Assembly: GCA_023896275.1 (NCBI GenBank)
Contig: MLDA01000029.1
Location: forward strand, 1 to 32,865
Length of the DNA stretch: 32,865 nt
From: Kocuria rosea subsp. polaris
GTDB taxonomy: Bacteria; Actinomycetota; Actinomycetes; Actinomycetales; Micrococcaceae
Reading direction: 5' to 3'
Numbering within the stretch: the stretch's first letter is position 1; the number at the start of each line of letters is the position of its first letter. A program made the translations under genes and the position numbers. Shown here in pieces: positions 1-7,807 of the stretch. The notes below the pieces were generated by a model. The model was not told the origin of the DNA. It made no database searches and worked only from the letters and a program-made list of their open reading frames with translations.

Positions 1-281
1 GTCGACTGCGGGCCGAAGAATTCGCTGCCGACGGTGAGGATGCCAATCGTGGACGTGCGCGCCGTGACGAGCGCGCGGGCCGCACGGTTGCGCCGGTAGC
101 CGAGCCGCTCGATGGCCTCGAGCACGCGCTCCCGGGTGCCCTCGCGCACATTCGGGTGCTCGTTGAGCACGCGCGAAACGGTCTGATGGGAGACGCCGGC
201 GACCGCGGCGACGTCAGCCATCGACGGTCGCCGCAGCGTTGGGGCGTCATTCGCGTGCTGTTCTGGGTTCACGGTGGTCAT
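1..281 (-). CDS. LacI-family transcriptional regulator, N-terminal part (cut by window edge)
   Basis: Reading the minus strand from the ATG at 279-281 gives about 93 residues that remain open to the left edge. Residues about 21-70 form the LacI-type helix-turn-helix plus hinge: MADVAAVAGVSHQTVSRVLN, then a helix ending LGYRRNRAARAL, then the start of the periplasmic-binding-like effector domain (TSTIGILTVGS). It is therefore a sugar-responsive DNA-binding repressor or activator by family. The effector and target genes cannot be told because the sensor domain lies outside the window. A strong hairpin separates it from groEL, so it is probably transcribed on its own. The start is uncertain: a GTG three codons in is also possible, and only a weak GGA precedes the ATG. 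The family call is secure and the function unknown. Confidence 0.88.
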   Translation of the reverse strand, partial: MTTVNPEQHANDAPTLRRPSMADVAAVAGVSHQTVSRVLNEHPNVREGTRERVLEAIERLGYRRNRAARALVTARTSTIGILTVGSEFFGPQS

Positions 282-326
282 TATTCCAAACGGTTCCGGG
301 GTCACGGTGAGCCCAGCAAACCAGAG

Positions 327-373
327 AACGACGTCGGCGCGCCGCCTTTCACAGGCGACGCGCCGACGTCGTT
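327..373 (-). terminator. Hairpin terminator after groEL
   Basis: A 15-bp perfect inverted repeat (AACGACGTCGGCGCG and its complement) with an inner GCC/GGC extension around a TTTCACA loop lies between the groEL stop and the LacI-type gene. There is only a short U-poor tail on the minus strand, so termination is inferred from stem strength and position. The symmetric stem could work on either strand. Confidence 0.7.
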
Positions 374-416
374 CAGCATTCGGGAACCGAAATCACCCGG
401 TTCCCGGGGCGGGGAC

Positions 417-2021
<1,605 letters not shown>

Positions 2022-2030
2022 TCAGCGCGG

Positions 2031-2067
2031 CGTGCAGCCCCGACCCTTTCGGGCACGGGGCTGCACG
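2031..2067 (-). other. Stable hairpin in the groES-groEL intergenic RNA
   Basis: An 11-bp perfect inverted repeat (CGTGCAGCCCC ... GGGGCTGCACG) with an inner CCC/GGG stem closes most of the 68-nt spacer between groES and groEL. No U-run follows, and the groEL ribosome site lies immediately downstream. The sequence shows the structure; a role in mRNA processing, differential stability or partial attenuation is inference. Confidence 0.65.
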
Positions 2068-2077
2068 CGTAAAAGAC

Positions 2078-2374
2078 TTACTTTTCGACGATCGCCAGAA
2101 CGTCGCGGGCCGACAGCACGAGGTACTCAGCGCCACCGACCTTGACCTCGGTTCCGCCGTACTTCGAGTAGATGACAACGTCGCCCTCGGCGACGTCGAC
2201 GGGGACGCGGTTGCCCTTGTCGTCGAAGCGGCCCGGGCCCACGGCCACGACCTTGCCCTCCTGGGGCTTCTCCTTGGCGGTGTCAGGGATGACCAGTCCG
2301 GAAGCGGTGGTCTGCTCAGCTTCGAGCTGCTGAACAACGATACGATCCTCGAGAGGCTTGATGGAGACCGACAT
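2078..2374 (-). CDS. groES: Co-chaperonin GroES
   Basis: The 98-residue product starts [16 protein letters not shown] and contains the mobile-loop region [29 protein letters not shown] followed by [22 protein letters not shown], all typical of the 10-kDa GroES lid protein that caps the GroEL ring. The start at 2372-2374 was chosen because AAAGGAG lies at a good distance and the family begins here; the frame runs 20 codons further upstream, but that extension is not conserved-looking. It is the first gene of the groESL operon, with two CIRCE operators and a sigma-A type promoter about 100-170 nt upstream, so it should be repressed by HrcA and induced by heat shock. Confidence 0.97.
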   Translation of the reverse strand: MSVSIKPLEDRIVVQQLEAEQTTASGLVIPDTAKEKPQEGKVVAVGPGRFDDKGNRVPVDVAEGDVVIYSKYGGTEVKVGGAEYLVLSARDVLAIVEK

Positions 2375-2470
2375 GCGGCTCTCTCCTTTGCGTGAGTTAC
2401 CAATGGTTACTGGGGCCAGAAGGGGTGTAACCAACCGTCGTCGCGGTGCCAGTTGGCAGTTCCTCAGGCT

Positions 2471-2497
2471 TTAGCACCCGACGGCGTCGAGTGCTAA
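2471..2497 (-). promoter_or_regulatory. CIRCE operator 1 (HrcA site)
   Basis: TTAGCACCC-N9-GAGTGCTAA matches the CIRCE consensus TTAGCACTC-N9-GAGTGCTAA with one mismatch. It covers the predicted groES transcription start, where HrcA binding would block initiation. Confidence 0.95.
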
Positions 2498-2501
2498 TCA
2501 C

Positions 2502-2530
2502 ACTTTATGGAACGACTGGCACTCATGCAA
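2502..2530 (-). promoter_or_regulatory. groES promoter
   Basis: On the minus strand TTGCAT (2525-2530) and TAAAGT (2502-2507) are separated by exactly 17 nt and form a sigma-A type promoter pointing at groES. The -35 lies inside the spacer of the upstream CIRCE-like element and the start point falls in the downstream one. The promoter is thus flanked and overlapped by HrcA sites. Confidence 0.75.
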
Positions 2531-2542
2531 GCAGACTGCTAA
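2516..2542 (-). promoter_or_regulatory. CIRCE-like operator 2
   Basis: CTGGCACTC-N9-GACTGCTAA matches CIRCE at 15 of 18 positions with the correct 9-nt spacer. Its position 45 bp upstream of the first element gives a tandem pair, as known for groES of some mycobacteria. Binding would be weaker than at site 1. Confidence 0.8.
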
Positions 2543-2729
2543 TTTCCTCCGGCGAGTCGCACTCCCTCTCGCGGCCACGACACCTCGCATCGGCCGCTCT
2601 GACGGCCCCCGGAGCCTCTCCTTCGCCCCCACCACGGCCGCGGTCGCGCTCCCCGGCCTGCTGCTGGCACCCGTGACGACGCCCCAGCTGACGCAGCCCT
2701 TCAGATCTCCCCCACGCCAAGCCACCCGA
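2543..2729. other. Intergenic region between groES control region and methyltransferase gene
   Basis: The divergent gap between groES (2374) and the methyltransferase (2743) is 368 bp. Its groES side carries the promoter and two CIRCE elements. The remaining part is CT-rich on the plus strand, shows no coding signature or clear hairpin, and ends in the -10 element of the methyltransferase. Confidence 0.5.
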
Positions 2730-2735
2730 TACGCT
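2730..2735 (+). promoter_or_regulatory. -10 element of a leaderless promoter (methyltransferase gene)
   Basis: TACGCT fits the TANNNT actinobacterial -10 and ends 7 nt before the ATG at 2743. No Shine-Dalgarno sequence precedes that ATG, so transcription and translation probably start at the same base. Confidence 0.6.
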
Positions 2736-2742
2736 GGTGTGC

Positions 2743-3993
2743 ATGGCCCCCACCCCGCAGCGCGCCGACGCAAATCAGACCGTCGAGAACCTCGCCCCCG
2801 TCCTGACCTCGGAGGGCTTCGGCCTGCTGGACTCGCTGCCGGCCGACGCGGCCATGACCGAGGACGCAGCCCTCGCGACCAACCTCGCCCTGCGCAAGGC
2901 GGGGCACGATCCCGAGGTCGTGACCGCCGTCGTGCACCAGGCGCGGCTGCGCGCCCTGGCGGGGATGAAGTTCGGGCCCTTCGCCGAGCACATGCTGCTC
3001 ACCCGCGCGGGTCTGGAACAGGCGACCCGCATGAGCGTCGCGGCGTTGCACGCCCAGCGCTTCGTGAAGGCGGGCTTCAAGCGCGTCGCGGACCTCGGCT
3101 GCGGCCTGGGCGCGGACGCGATGGCGATGGCCACGCTGGAACTGGACGTCACCGCCGTCGAACTGGATGAGACCACCGCGGCCGCCGCCACCGTGAACCT
3201 CATGCCGTGGCCGAACGCGCGCGTGGTGCAGGCCGACGCCACCGAATTCGATCTCGAGGGCTTCGACGCGGCCTGGCTCGACCCTGCCCGCCGCACCACC
3301 AGCACCTCGGGCACCTCGCGCGTTTTCGACCCGGAGGCGTTCAGCCCGCCCCTGTCCTACGTGGAGCGCCTCGCGAACGCCGGCCTGCCCGTCGGCGTGA
3401 AGCTCGGCCCCGGGATCCCGCACGAGTCGATCCCCGAGGATTGCGAGGCCCAGTGGGTCTCCGTCGAGGGTTCCGTCACGGAGGTCGCCCTGTGGTTCGG
3501 GCCGCTGGCCCGCCCCGGGGTCAAGCGCGCGGCCTTGGTGCTTTCGGCTGACGGCGCCGCCGAGCTCACGAGTGAGAAGCACGACGACGTTCCCGCCGAG
3601 CCGGAGATCTCCGAGATCCGCGGCTACCTGTACGAGCCGGACGGTGCCGTGATCCGCGCGGGGCTGGTGCGGGAGGCGATGTTCCTCGTCGGCGGCCACC
3701 TGCTGGACCCGCACATCGCGTACTTCACGGCGGAGGCGGCGGAGCGGACGCCGTTCGCGCGCGCCTACAAGGTGCTCGACGTGATGCCGTACAACGTCAA
3801 GTCGCTCAAGCGCTGGGTCAAGGACAACGGGATCGGCGTCCTCGACATCAAGAAGCGCGGCGTCGACGTCACCCCGGAGGAGCTGCGCAAGATCCTGCTG
3901 GCCGGTTCGGGCCGGAAAGCCAAGGGCAAGGCGACGCTGATCCTCACCCGCATCGGCGACTGGCGCGTGGCTATCAACGTCGAGCCGGTCTAG
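2743..3993 (+). CDS. THUMP-like domain class I SAM-dependent methyltransferase
   Basis: The 416-residue protein has a Rossmann-fold methyltransferase core: motif I VADLGCGLGADA, the acidic loop AVELDE, then QADATEFD and the catalytic-loop-like WLDPARRT. A C-terminal region (about residues 310-416, GVLDIKKRGVDVTPEELRK ... KATLILTRIGDWRVAI) matches what I know as the THUMP-like domain of actinobacterial proteins annotated this way. The substrate is probably a structured RNA, by analogy with THUMP methyltransferases, but this is not shown. The ATG at 2743 is preferred to the in-frame GTG two codons earlier because it sits 7 nt after a -10 box. The stop is TAG in the palindrome CTAG that also contains the stop of the convergent next gene, a 4-nt tail-to-tail overlap. 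Confidence 0.85.
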   Translation: MAPTPQRADANQTVENLAPVLTSEGFGLLDSLPADAAMTEDAALATNLALRKAGHDPEVVTAVVHQARLRALAGMKFGPFAEHMLLTRAGLEQATRMSVAALHAQRFVKAGFKRVADLGCGLGADAMAMATLELDVTAVELDETTAAAATVNLMPWPNARVVQADATEFDLEGFDAAWLDPARRTTSTSGTSRVFDPEAFSPPLSYVERLANAGLPVGVKLGPGIPHESIPEDCEAQWVSVEGSVTEVALWFGPLARPGVKRAALVLSADGAAELTSEKHDDVPAEPEISEIRGYLYEPDGAVIRAGLVREAMFLVGGHLLDPHIAYFTAEAAERTPFARAYKVLDVMPYNVKSLKRWVKDNGIGVLDIKKRGVDVTPEELRKILLAGSGRKAKGKATLILTRIGDWRVAINVEPV

Positions 3994-4934
3994 ACGCCTC
4001 CACCCCGACGCGCAAATGCCGCCCGCAGCCGATGGTAGAACCCACCGCAGTCCGGTTCGCTGAAATACGTCCGGTCGGTACGCACCGTGATCCAGCCGAT
4101 CTCCTCTAGTTCGGCGTCGCGTCGAATGTCGCGGGACAGCTGGTCCGCTTCGGCGTGGTGCCGACCTTCGTACTGGATCGCGATCTTCTGCCCGGGATAG
4201 GCCAGCTCGACCGGGCGAATGCGCGTCCGCGTCTGCAGCCGATGGGCGACCTCCGGTTCCGGCCAGCCGTTCGCCACCAGATCCTGGCGCAGGATGCTCT
4301 CTGGCCTCGAGTCGACCCCGTGCCGCAGCTGCGACACGGCTTCGAGGACCAGCTGCTTCCCACGAAACCGTCCTCGGCGCTCGATCACAGCCTTCAGTTC
4401 GCCGACGGACGTCAGCGGATTGGCGCCGAGGACGTACCGCGGACGTACCGGCCCATCGGCTCGCTGCAATAGTGAATCTCCCGCCGCGACCAGGTCCCGC
4501 AATGTCATCCCTCCGCCAGCCAGCTGGGTCCACGTCCATGCTGGAGACGCGATCCGGACTCCGCCGATTTCGTGAAGTTCCTCGTCCGGCAGTGACGACC
4601 AATGGCCCGCGACGTTGAACTGCTCGGAGCTGTTCCCATGCGCGTTCGTGGAGCTCAGGTGCACCGGAAAGGCCTGCCGAAGAGATGGGGGCAGCCACAT
4701 CCCCCATGCCGACGCCGCCGACGTATGGCTGAGGTGCGCGCGCGGATTCGCAGCGCAGAACGCCGCATAGACGGCGAGCGAGTCGAACACGGCATCGTGC
4801 CGGCGATAGATCCCGTGTCCCAGCCGCACGAACCGGCGCCCGCGCAGCCGACCTGGCGTGAGGCCGGCCGCGCGAGCCTCACTGACGTGGAAGATGCTCG
4901 GCAGACGTTCGCTACCCGCTGCGGATTCCTGCAT
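3990..4934 (-). CDS. AbiEi-like N-terminal / DUF559 C-terminal protein (Vsr-like endonuclease fold)
   Basis: This 314-residue protein has two recognisable parts. The N-terminus (about 10-130: HVSEARAAGLTPGRLRGRRFVRLGHGIYRR, then LSHTSAASAWGMWLP) resembles the winged-helix antitoxin domain of AbiEi-type IV toxin-antitoxin proteins. The C-terminus (about 205-310: SRPESILR, VELAYPGQKIAIQYEGRHH, then RDAELEEIGWITVRT) is the DUF559 domain related to very-short-patch-repair nucleases. In many relatives the active-site strand reads E-Y-D-G, whereas here it reads QYEG (Q254, E256), so nuclease activity may be altered. No AbiEii-like nucleotidyltransferase partner is adjacent. Such solo proteins are common in actinobacteria and their role is unknown. 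Upstream lies an unusual TCGA-rich block. Confidence 0.75.
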   Translation of the reverse strand: MQESAAGSERLPSIFHVSEARAAGLTPGRLRGRRFVRLGHGIYRRHDAVFDSLAVYAAFCAANPRAHLSHTSAASAWGMWLPPSLRQAFPVHLSSTNAHGNSSEQFNVAGHWSSLPDEELHEIGGVRIASPAWTWTQLAGGGMTLRDLVAAGDSLLQRADGPVRPRYVLGANPLTSVGELKAVIERRGRFRGKQLVLEAVSQLRHGVDSRPESILRQDLVANGWPEPEVAHRLQTRTRIRPVELAYPGQKIAIQYEGRHHAEADQLSRDIRRDAELEEIGWITVRTDRTYFSEPDCGGFYHRLRAAFARRGGGV

Positions 4935-5024
4935 GAGTCCAGCATGCCGGAGGTGTCACCCCAGCCAGCTGAGTTTTCCACAGGCCGGAGCCCTCGGGTT
5001 CCGCCTGCCGGGCCACCCCGGGCG

Positions 5025-5206
5025 TCGACTCGTTGGTGAATGTCTTCCTGACCGGTCGAGTCGTAGCGAATTGCGGCGGCCACACTTCCAGTCGTCAAGA
5101 AAAGCGGCGGTCTCGACAACTCTCGACAATCATCGACTACTCGACTCACCCTGTGAGCAGAAAGTAACGGCTCGACCCGCTCCGACAACATCCCGCAACG
5201 AGTCGA
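5025..5206. repeat. Cluster of TCGA-centred short repeats, partly 10-bp phased
   Basis: Eight TCGA tetramers occur at 5025, 5056, 5113, 5123, 5133, 5141, 5172 and 5203. The core at 5111-5144 is a degenerate tandem 10-mer (TCTCGACAAC, TCTCGACAAT, CATCGACTAC, then TCGACTCACC), so three copies share one face of the helix. The block lies between the 3' end of the shikimate-dehydrogenase-like gene and the 5' end of the DUF559 gene. No protein-coding signature is seen here. An operator array for the downstream minus-strand gene is possible. Confidence 0.6.
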
Positions 5207-5231
5207 CCTGCGGAAGGTCAGAAACCGGCCG

Positions 5232-6044
5232 CTACGCCTGCGAGCGCATGAACTCCTCCGCCGCGGCGACCTGCTCCGGCGTCGGCGTAGTACCCGTGTA
5301 GAGCACGAACTGCTCGAGCGCCTGCAGCGTCATGACCTCCGCACCCGTGATGACCCGCTTGCCGGCCGCGCGCCCGGCGGCGATGAGCGGCGTCTCGGCC
5401 GGCACGGCGATGACGTCGAACACGACCTCTGCCGCCGCGATCTCCTCCTCGGTGAAGGACAACTGCCCCGCCCCGTCGCCGCCGTCCATGCCGATGGGCG
5501 TGACGTTCACGAGCATCGTGGCCCCCGCCGGCACCTCAGGCGAGTACGCGAACCCGTACTGCTCGGCGAGCGCCCGCCCGCGCTGCTCGTTGCGTGCGAC
5601 GACGGTGACGTCGCCGAACCCCGCGCTTTTCAGGGCCGCGACGCTCGCCTTGGCCATGCCGCCGGATCCGCGCACGGCCACGGCCAGGTTCTTGTCCAGG
5701 TCCGCGACGAGCTGGGCCACGGCGAGGAAATCGGTGTTGTAGGCCGTCAGCACGCCGTCGTCGTTCACGATCGTGTTCACGGAGGCGATCGCCGCGGCGG
5801 ACTCCGTCATGTGGTCGACGAGCTCGATCACCGCCTCCTTGTGCGGCATCGAGACGGCGCAGCCGCGAATCCCGAGCCCGCGCACCCCGGCGATCGCGTC
5901 GGCAATTTCGGTGGGGCGGAACGCCTTGTAGATCCAGTTCAGCCCCAACTGCTCGTACAGGTGGTTATGGAAGCGCGTCCCGTTGTTGCTGGGCCGCTCC
6001 GACAGCGAGATGCAGAGGGTCATGTCCTTGTTCAGAATGGGCAT
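5232..6044 (-). CDS. Shikimate dehydrogenase family protein (non-canonical AroE-like)
   Basis: The 270-residue protein has the AroE two-domain layout. The N-terminal substrate domain carries the catalytic Lys69 (SMPHKE), Asn90 (SVNTI) and Asp105 (YNTD), and a Rossmann domain begins at VRGSGGMAKA (126-132). It should catalyse NAD(P)-dependent reduction or oxidation of shikimate or a related compound in the cytoplasm. The substrate-binding entry motif is unusual: in place of the family's P-I-x-H-S-x-S-P-x-x-H-N it reads LSERPSNNGTRFHN. That pattern points to a paralogue class (YdiB/Ael1-like) rather than the biosynthetic AroE. The ATG at 6044 starts 10 nt after the nagZ stop in the same orientation, with no Shine-Dalgarno but a TAGGGT -10-like box 7 nt upstream. 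Coupled or leaderless translation is likely. Confidence 0.85.
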   Translation of the reverse strand: MPILNKDMTLCISLSERPSNNGTRFHNHLYEQLGLNWIYKAFRPTEIADAIAGVRGLGIRGCAVSMPHKEAVIELVDHMTESAAAIASVNTIVNDDGVLTAYNTDFLAVAQLVADLDKNLAVAVRGSGGMAKASVAALKSAGFGDVTVVARNEQRGRALAEQYGFAYSPEVPAGATMLVNVTPIGMDGGDGAGQLSFTEEEIAAAEVVFDVIAVPAETPLIAAGRAAGKRVITGAEVMTLQALEQFVLYTGTTPTPEQVAAAEEFMRSQA

Positions 6045-6051
6045 GACGCCA

Positions 6052-6057
6052 ACCCTA
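6052..6057 (-). promoter_or_regulatory. -10-like box for the AroE-like gene
   Basis: TAGGGT on the minus strand ends 7 nt before the ATG at 6044 and overlaps the nagZ stop codon. It could give a leaderless internal promoter, or it may be chance if the gene is simply cotranscribed with nagZ. Confidence 0.4.
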
Positions 6058-7743
6058 ACAACCGGCGCCGGCGGCGTACTCGCCCACGTCGACCGGCAGG
6101 GTGCCGGGCGCTTCACGCTGCCCGGTCAGCACCTCCACGAGCGCGGCGAAGGACTCCTCGTTGCGCCCGTAGAGCGCGATGAGCGCCGCGTTGGCGGCCG
6201 ATCCGGCCAGCGGCCAGGGCGCGTCGAGGGTGACGACGACGTCGCCGCTCGCCGGCGGCACGTCCGTCCCGAGCAGCGTCACGACCGGCCCCGATCCCAC
6301 GGCGAGCCCAGCGTCCTGCGCGGCCGCGGTCAGGCGTGCCCGGTCCGCCGGATTGCCGCCGACGATCTGGATCGAGTCGCCCACGAGGGCCGACCCGCAC
6401 GTTCCGCTCACCTGGGTGACGGCGGCCCGGGCAGCTTCGAGTGCGACGTCGGAGCTCGGCTCGCGCGTTTCGCTCGCCGCCGCAGCGTCCTCGCTCAGCC
6501 GCTGCTGCCACATCATCATCGCCACGACGCGCGTCGCGGCGTCGTCGAGTCGCTCGGCCTCGATCGTCCCGTCCTCCACGGCAGCGACGATCGCGGCGTG
6601 CGCGGCCCGCACGTCGGCCGGCATGAGCAGCAGGTCGGCGCCGGCGGCGAGAGCGTTCACGGCCGGACTACCCGCGGTCTGGTTGAGCGCGCCCATGTTC
6701 AGCGCGTCGGTCACGGCGACGCCCTCGAAGCCGATGTCCTCGCGCAGCGCCTGGTAGGTCGCCGCAGACAACGACGACGGCACCCCCGCTTCCAGGTCCG
6801 TCACCGCGATGTGCCCCACCATGACCATGGGCGCGCCCGGGTCCTCGGCGGTGCCGGCACCGGCGGCGAACGGGACCCAGTCGTGCTCGGCCAGCTCCTC
6901 GCGGTTCTTCTCCTGCACGGGCAGCCCGATGTGCGAGTCGGTGGTCACGGACCCGTGGCCCGGGAAATGCTTGAGCGAGGGCAGGATCCCGGCCGCCAGC
7001 GAGCCGTCGACGGCGGCCAGCGCGTGTTCCGCCACGGCGTCGGGGTCGGAGCTCACGGAGCGGGCCCCGATCACGGGGTCCTGCGGCCCGACGGTCACGT
7101 CCGCGTCGGGTGAGAAGTTCATCGTGAAGCCGAGGTCGGCGAGGTCCCCGGCCAACGCCTGCTGTGCGCGTCCGGTCAACTCCGGCTCGCCGGCGGCGCC
7201 GAACGCCATCGGGGTGGACCACTCGGTCAGCGGGGCGGTCAACCGGGCCACGCGCCCGCCCTCCTGGTCGATCCCGACGATCGCGGGCCAGTCGCGCCCG
7301 GTCTCCATCGTCTCCCGGAAGCCGTCGACGATCCCGCCCAGGGCCTCGGTGTCGGCCGTGCCGTTGGCGGCCTGCGGGACGTTGTCACCCATGATGATCA
7401 CGCCGCCGAGCTCGAGCTCCTCGGCGGTCGCGTGCGCCGCCGACGCGTCCGGCCCCGAGTAGTACTGGATCAGTATCTGTCCGGCCTTCGCGCCCAGGCT
7501 CATCTGCTCCACGGCGGCCGCGGCGTCGTCGACCTCGGACTCGAGCGGGCCCCAGCTGGTCACGGGCGGCGGCGGTGGGGTTGTGGATTCGGGTGCCGGC
7601 GTCGTCGTGCCGCCCGTGGGCCCGGGCGACGACGGCGCGGCCAGCCCGCAGCCGGCGAGCACCACCCCGCAGGCCAGGGCGACGGCGACCGCCTTGGAGA
7701 TCGAGAACGGGGACGGGCGCGTAGCGGTACGGACGGTTTTCAC
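6055..7743 (-). CDS. nagZ: Lipoprotein beta-N-acetylhexosaminidase (GH3, NagZ-like)
   Basis: The 562-residue product begins with a lipoprotein signal whose lipobox VLAGC places the lipidated cysteine at residue 32, followed by a Ser/Thr/Pro linker to about residue 62. The glycosidase domain shows the GH3 NagZ signatures KHFPGHG (258-264) with the Asp-Ser-His acid/base loop (D269, H271), and VAVTDALNMGA with the nucleophile Asp346. A C-terminal extension of about 130 residues follows the barrel. It should remove N-acetylglucosamine from muropeptides or chitin fragments at the outer membrane face. The start is GTG at 7743, 6 nt after a TACCCT box with no ribosome site, so probably leaderless. 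The gene is divergent from the YbdK-type ligase, with overlapping promoter regions, and lies upstream of the AroE-like gene. Confidence 0.92.
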   Translation of the reverse strand: MKTVRTATRPSPFSISKAVAVALACGVVLAGCGLAAPSSPGPTGGTTTPAPESTTPPPPPVTSWGPLESEVDDAAAAVEQMSLGAKAGQILIQYYSGPDASAAHATAEELELGGVIIMGDNVPQAANGTADTEALGGIVDGFRETMETGRDWPAIVGIDQEGGRVARLTAPLTEWSTPMAFGAAGEPELTGRAQQALAGDLADLGFTMNFSPDADVTVGPQDPVIGARSVSSDPDAVAEHALAAVDGSLAAGILPSLKHFPGHGSVTTDSHIGLPVQEKNREELAEHDWVPFAAGAGTAEDPGAPMVMVGHIAVTDLEAGVPSSLSAATYQALREDIGFEGVAVTDALNMGALNQTAGSPAVNALAAGADLLLMPADVRAAHAAIVAAVEDGTIEAERLDDAATRVVAMMMWQQRLSEDAAAASETREPSSDVALEAARAAVTQVSGTCGSALVGDSIQIVGGNPADRARLTAAAQDAGLAVGSGPVVTLLGTDVPPASGDVVVTLDAPWPLAGSAANAALIALYGRNEESFAALVEVLTGQREAPGTLPVDVGEYAAGAGC

Positions 7744-7749
7744 GCTGAA

Positions 7750-7755
7750 AGGGTA
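7750..7755 (-). promoter_or_regulatory. -10 element of leaderless nagZ promoter
   Basis: TACCCT on the minus strand ends 6 nt before the GTG start at 7743, and no Shine-Dalgarno is present. It lies only 10 bp from the divergent -10 of the next gene. Confidence 0.55.
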
Positions 7756-7764
7756 CCGCGCCCA

Positions 7765-7770
7765 TACAAT
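7765..7770 (+). promoter_or_regulatory. -10 element of the YbdK-type ligase gene
   Basis: TACAAT is a near-consensus -10 about 38 nt before the ATG at 7808. That ATG has a normal GAAGGAG ribosome site, in contrast to the leaderless neighbours. The -35 region is not clear. Confidence 0.6.
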
Positions 7771-7807
7771 GAAGGCTCGGCTCGTCAGCTACGAAGGAGC
7801 ACCCCGC

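Noticed and set aside
283-300. GGAACCGTTTGGAA upstream of the first LacI-type gene as an autoregulatory operator
   Set aside because: The two halves do not form a palindrome around a central CG, so support is too weak.
2701-4707. Long minus-strand open frame (668 codons) opposite the methyltransferase
   Set aside because: It is the shadow frame typical of GC-rich genes: low-complexity Arg/Gly/Ala composition, no family match, and it covers two well-supported genes.
4974-4982. TTTTCCACA, a perfect DnaA-box match
   Set aside because: It is a single copy with no AT-rich unwinding region, no further boxes and no dnaA/dnaN nearby; chance is the simplest explanation.
5111-5150. Tandem 10-mers considered as a CRISPR array or minisatellite
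   Set aside because: Repeat units are too short and degenerate, with no spacers and no cas genes; treated as a possible operator array only.
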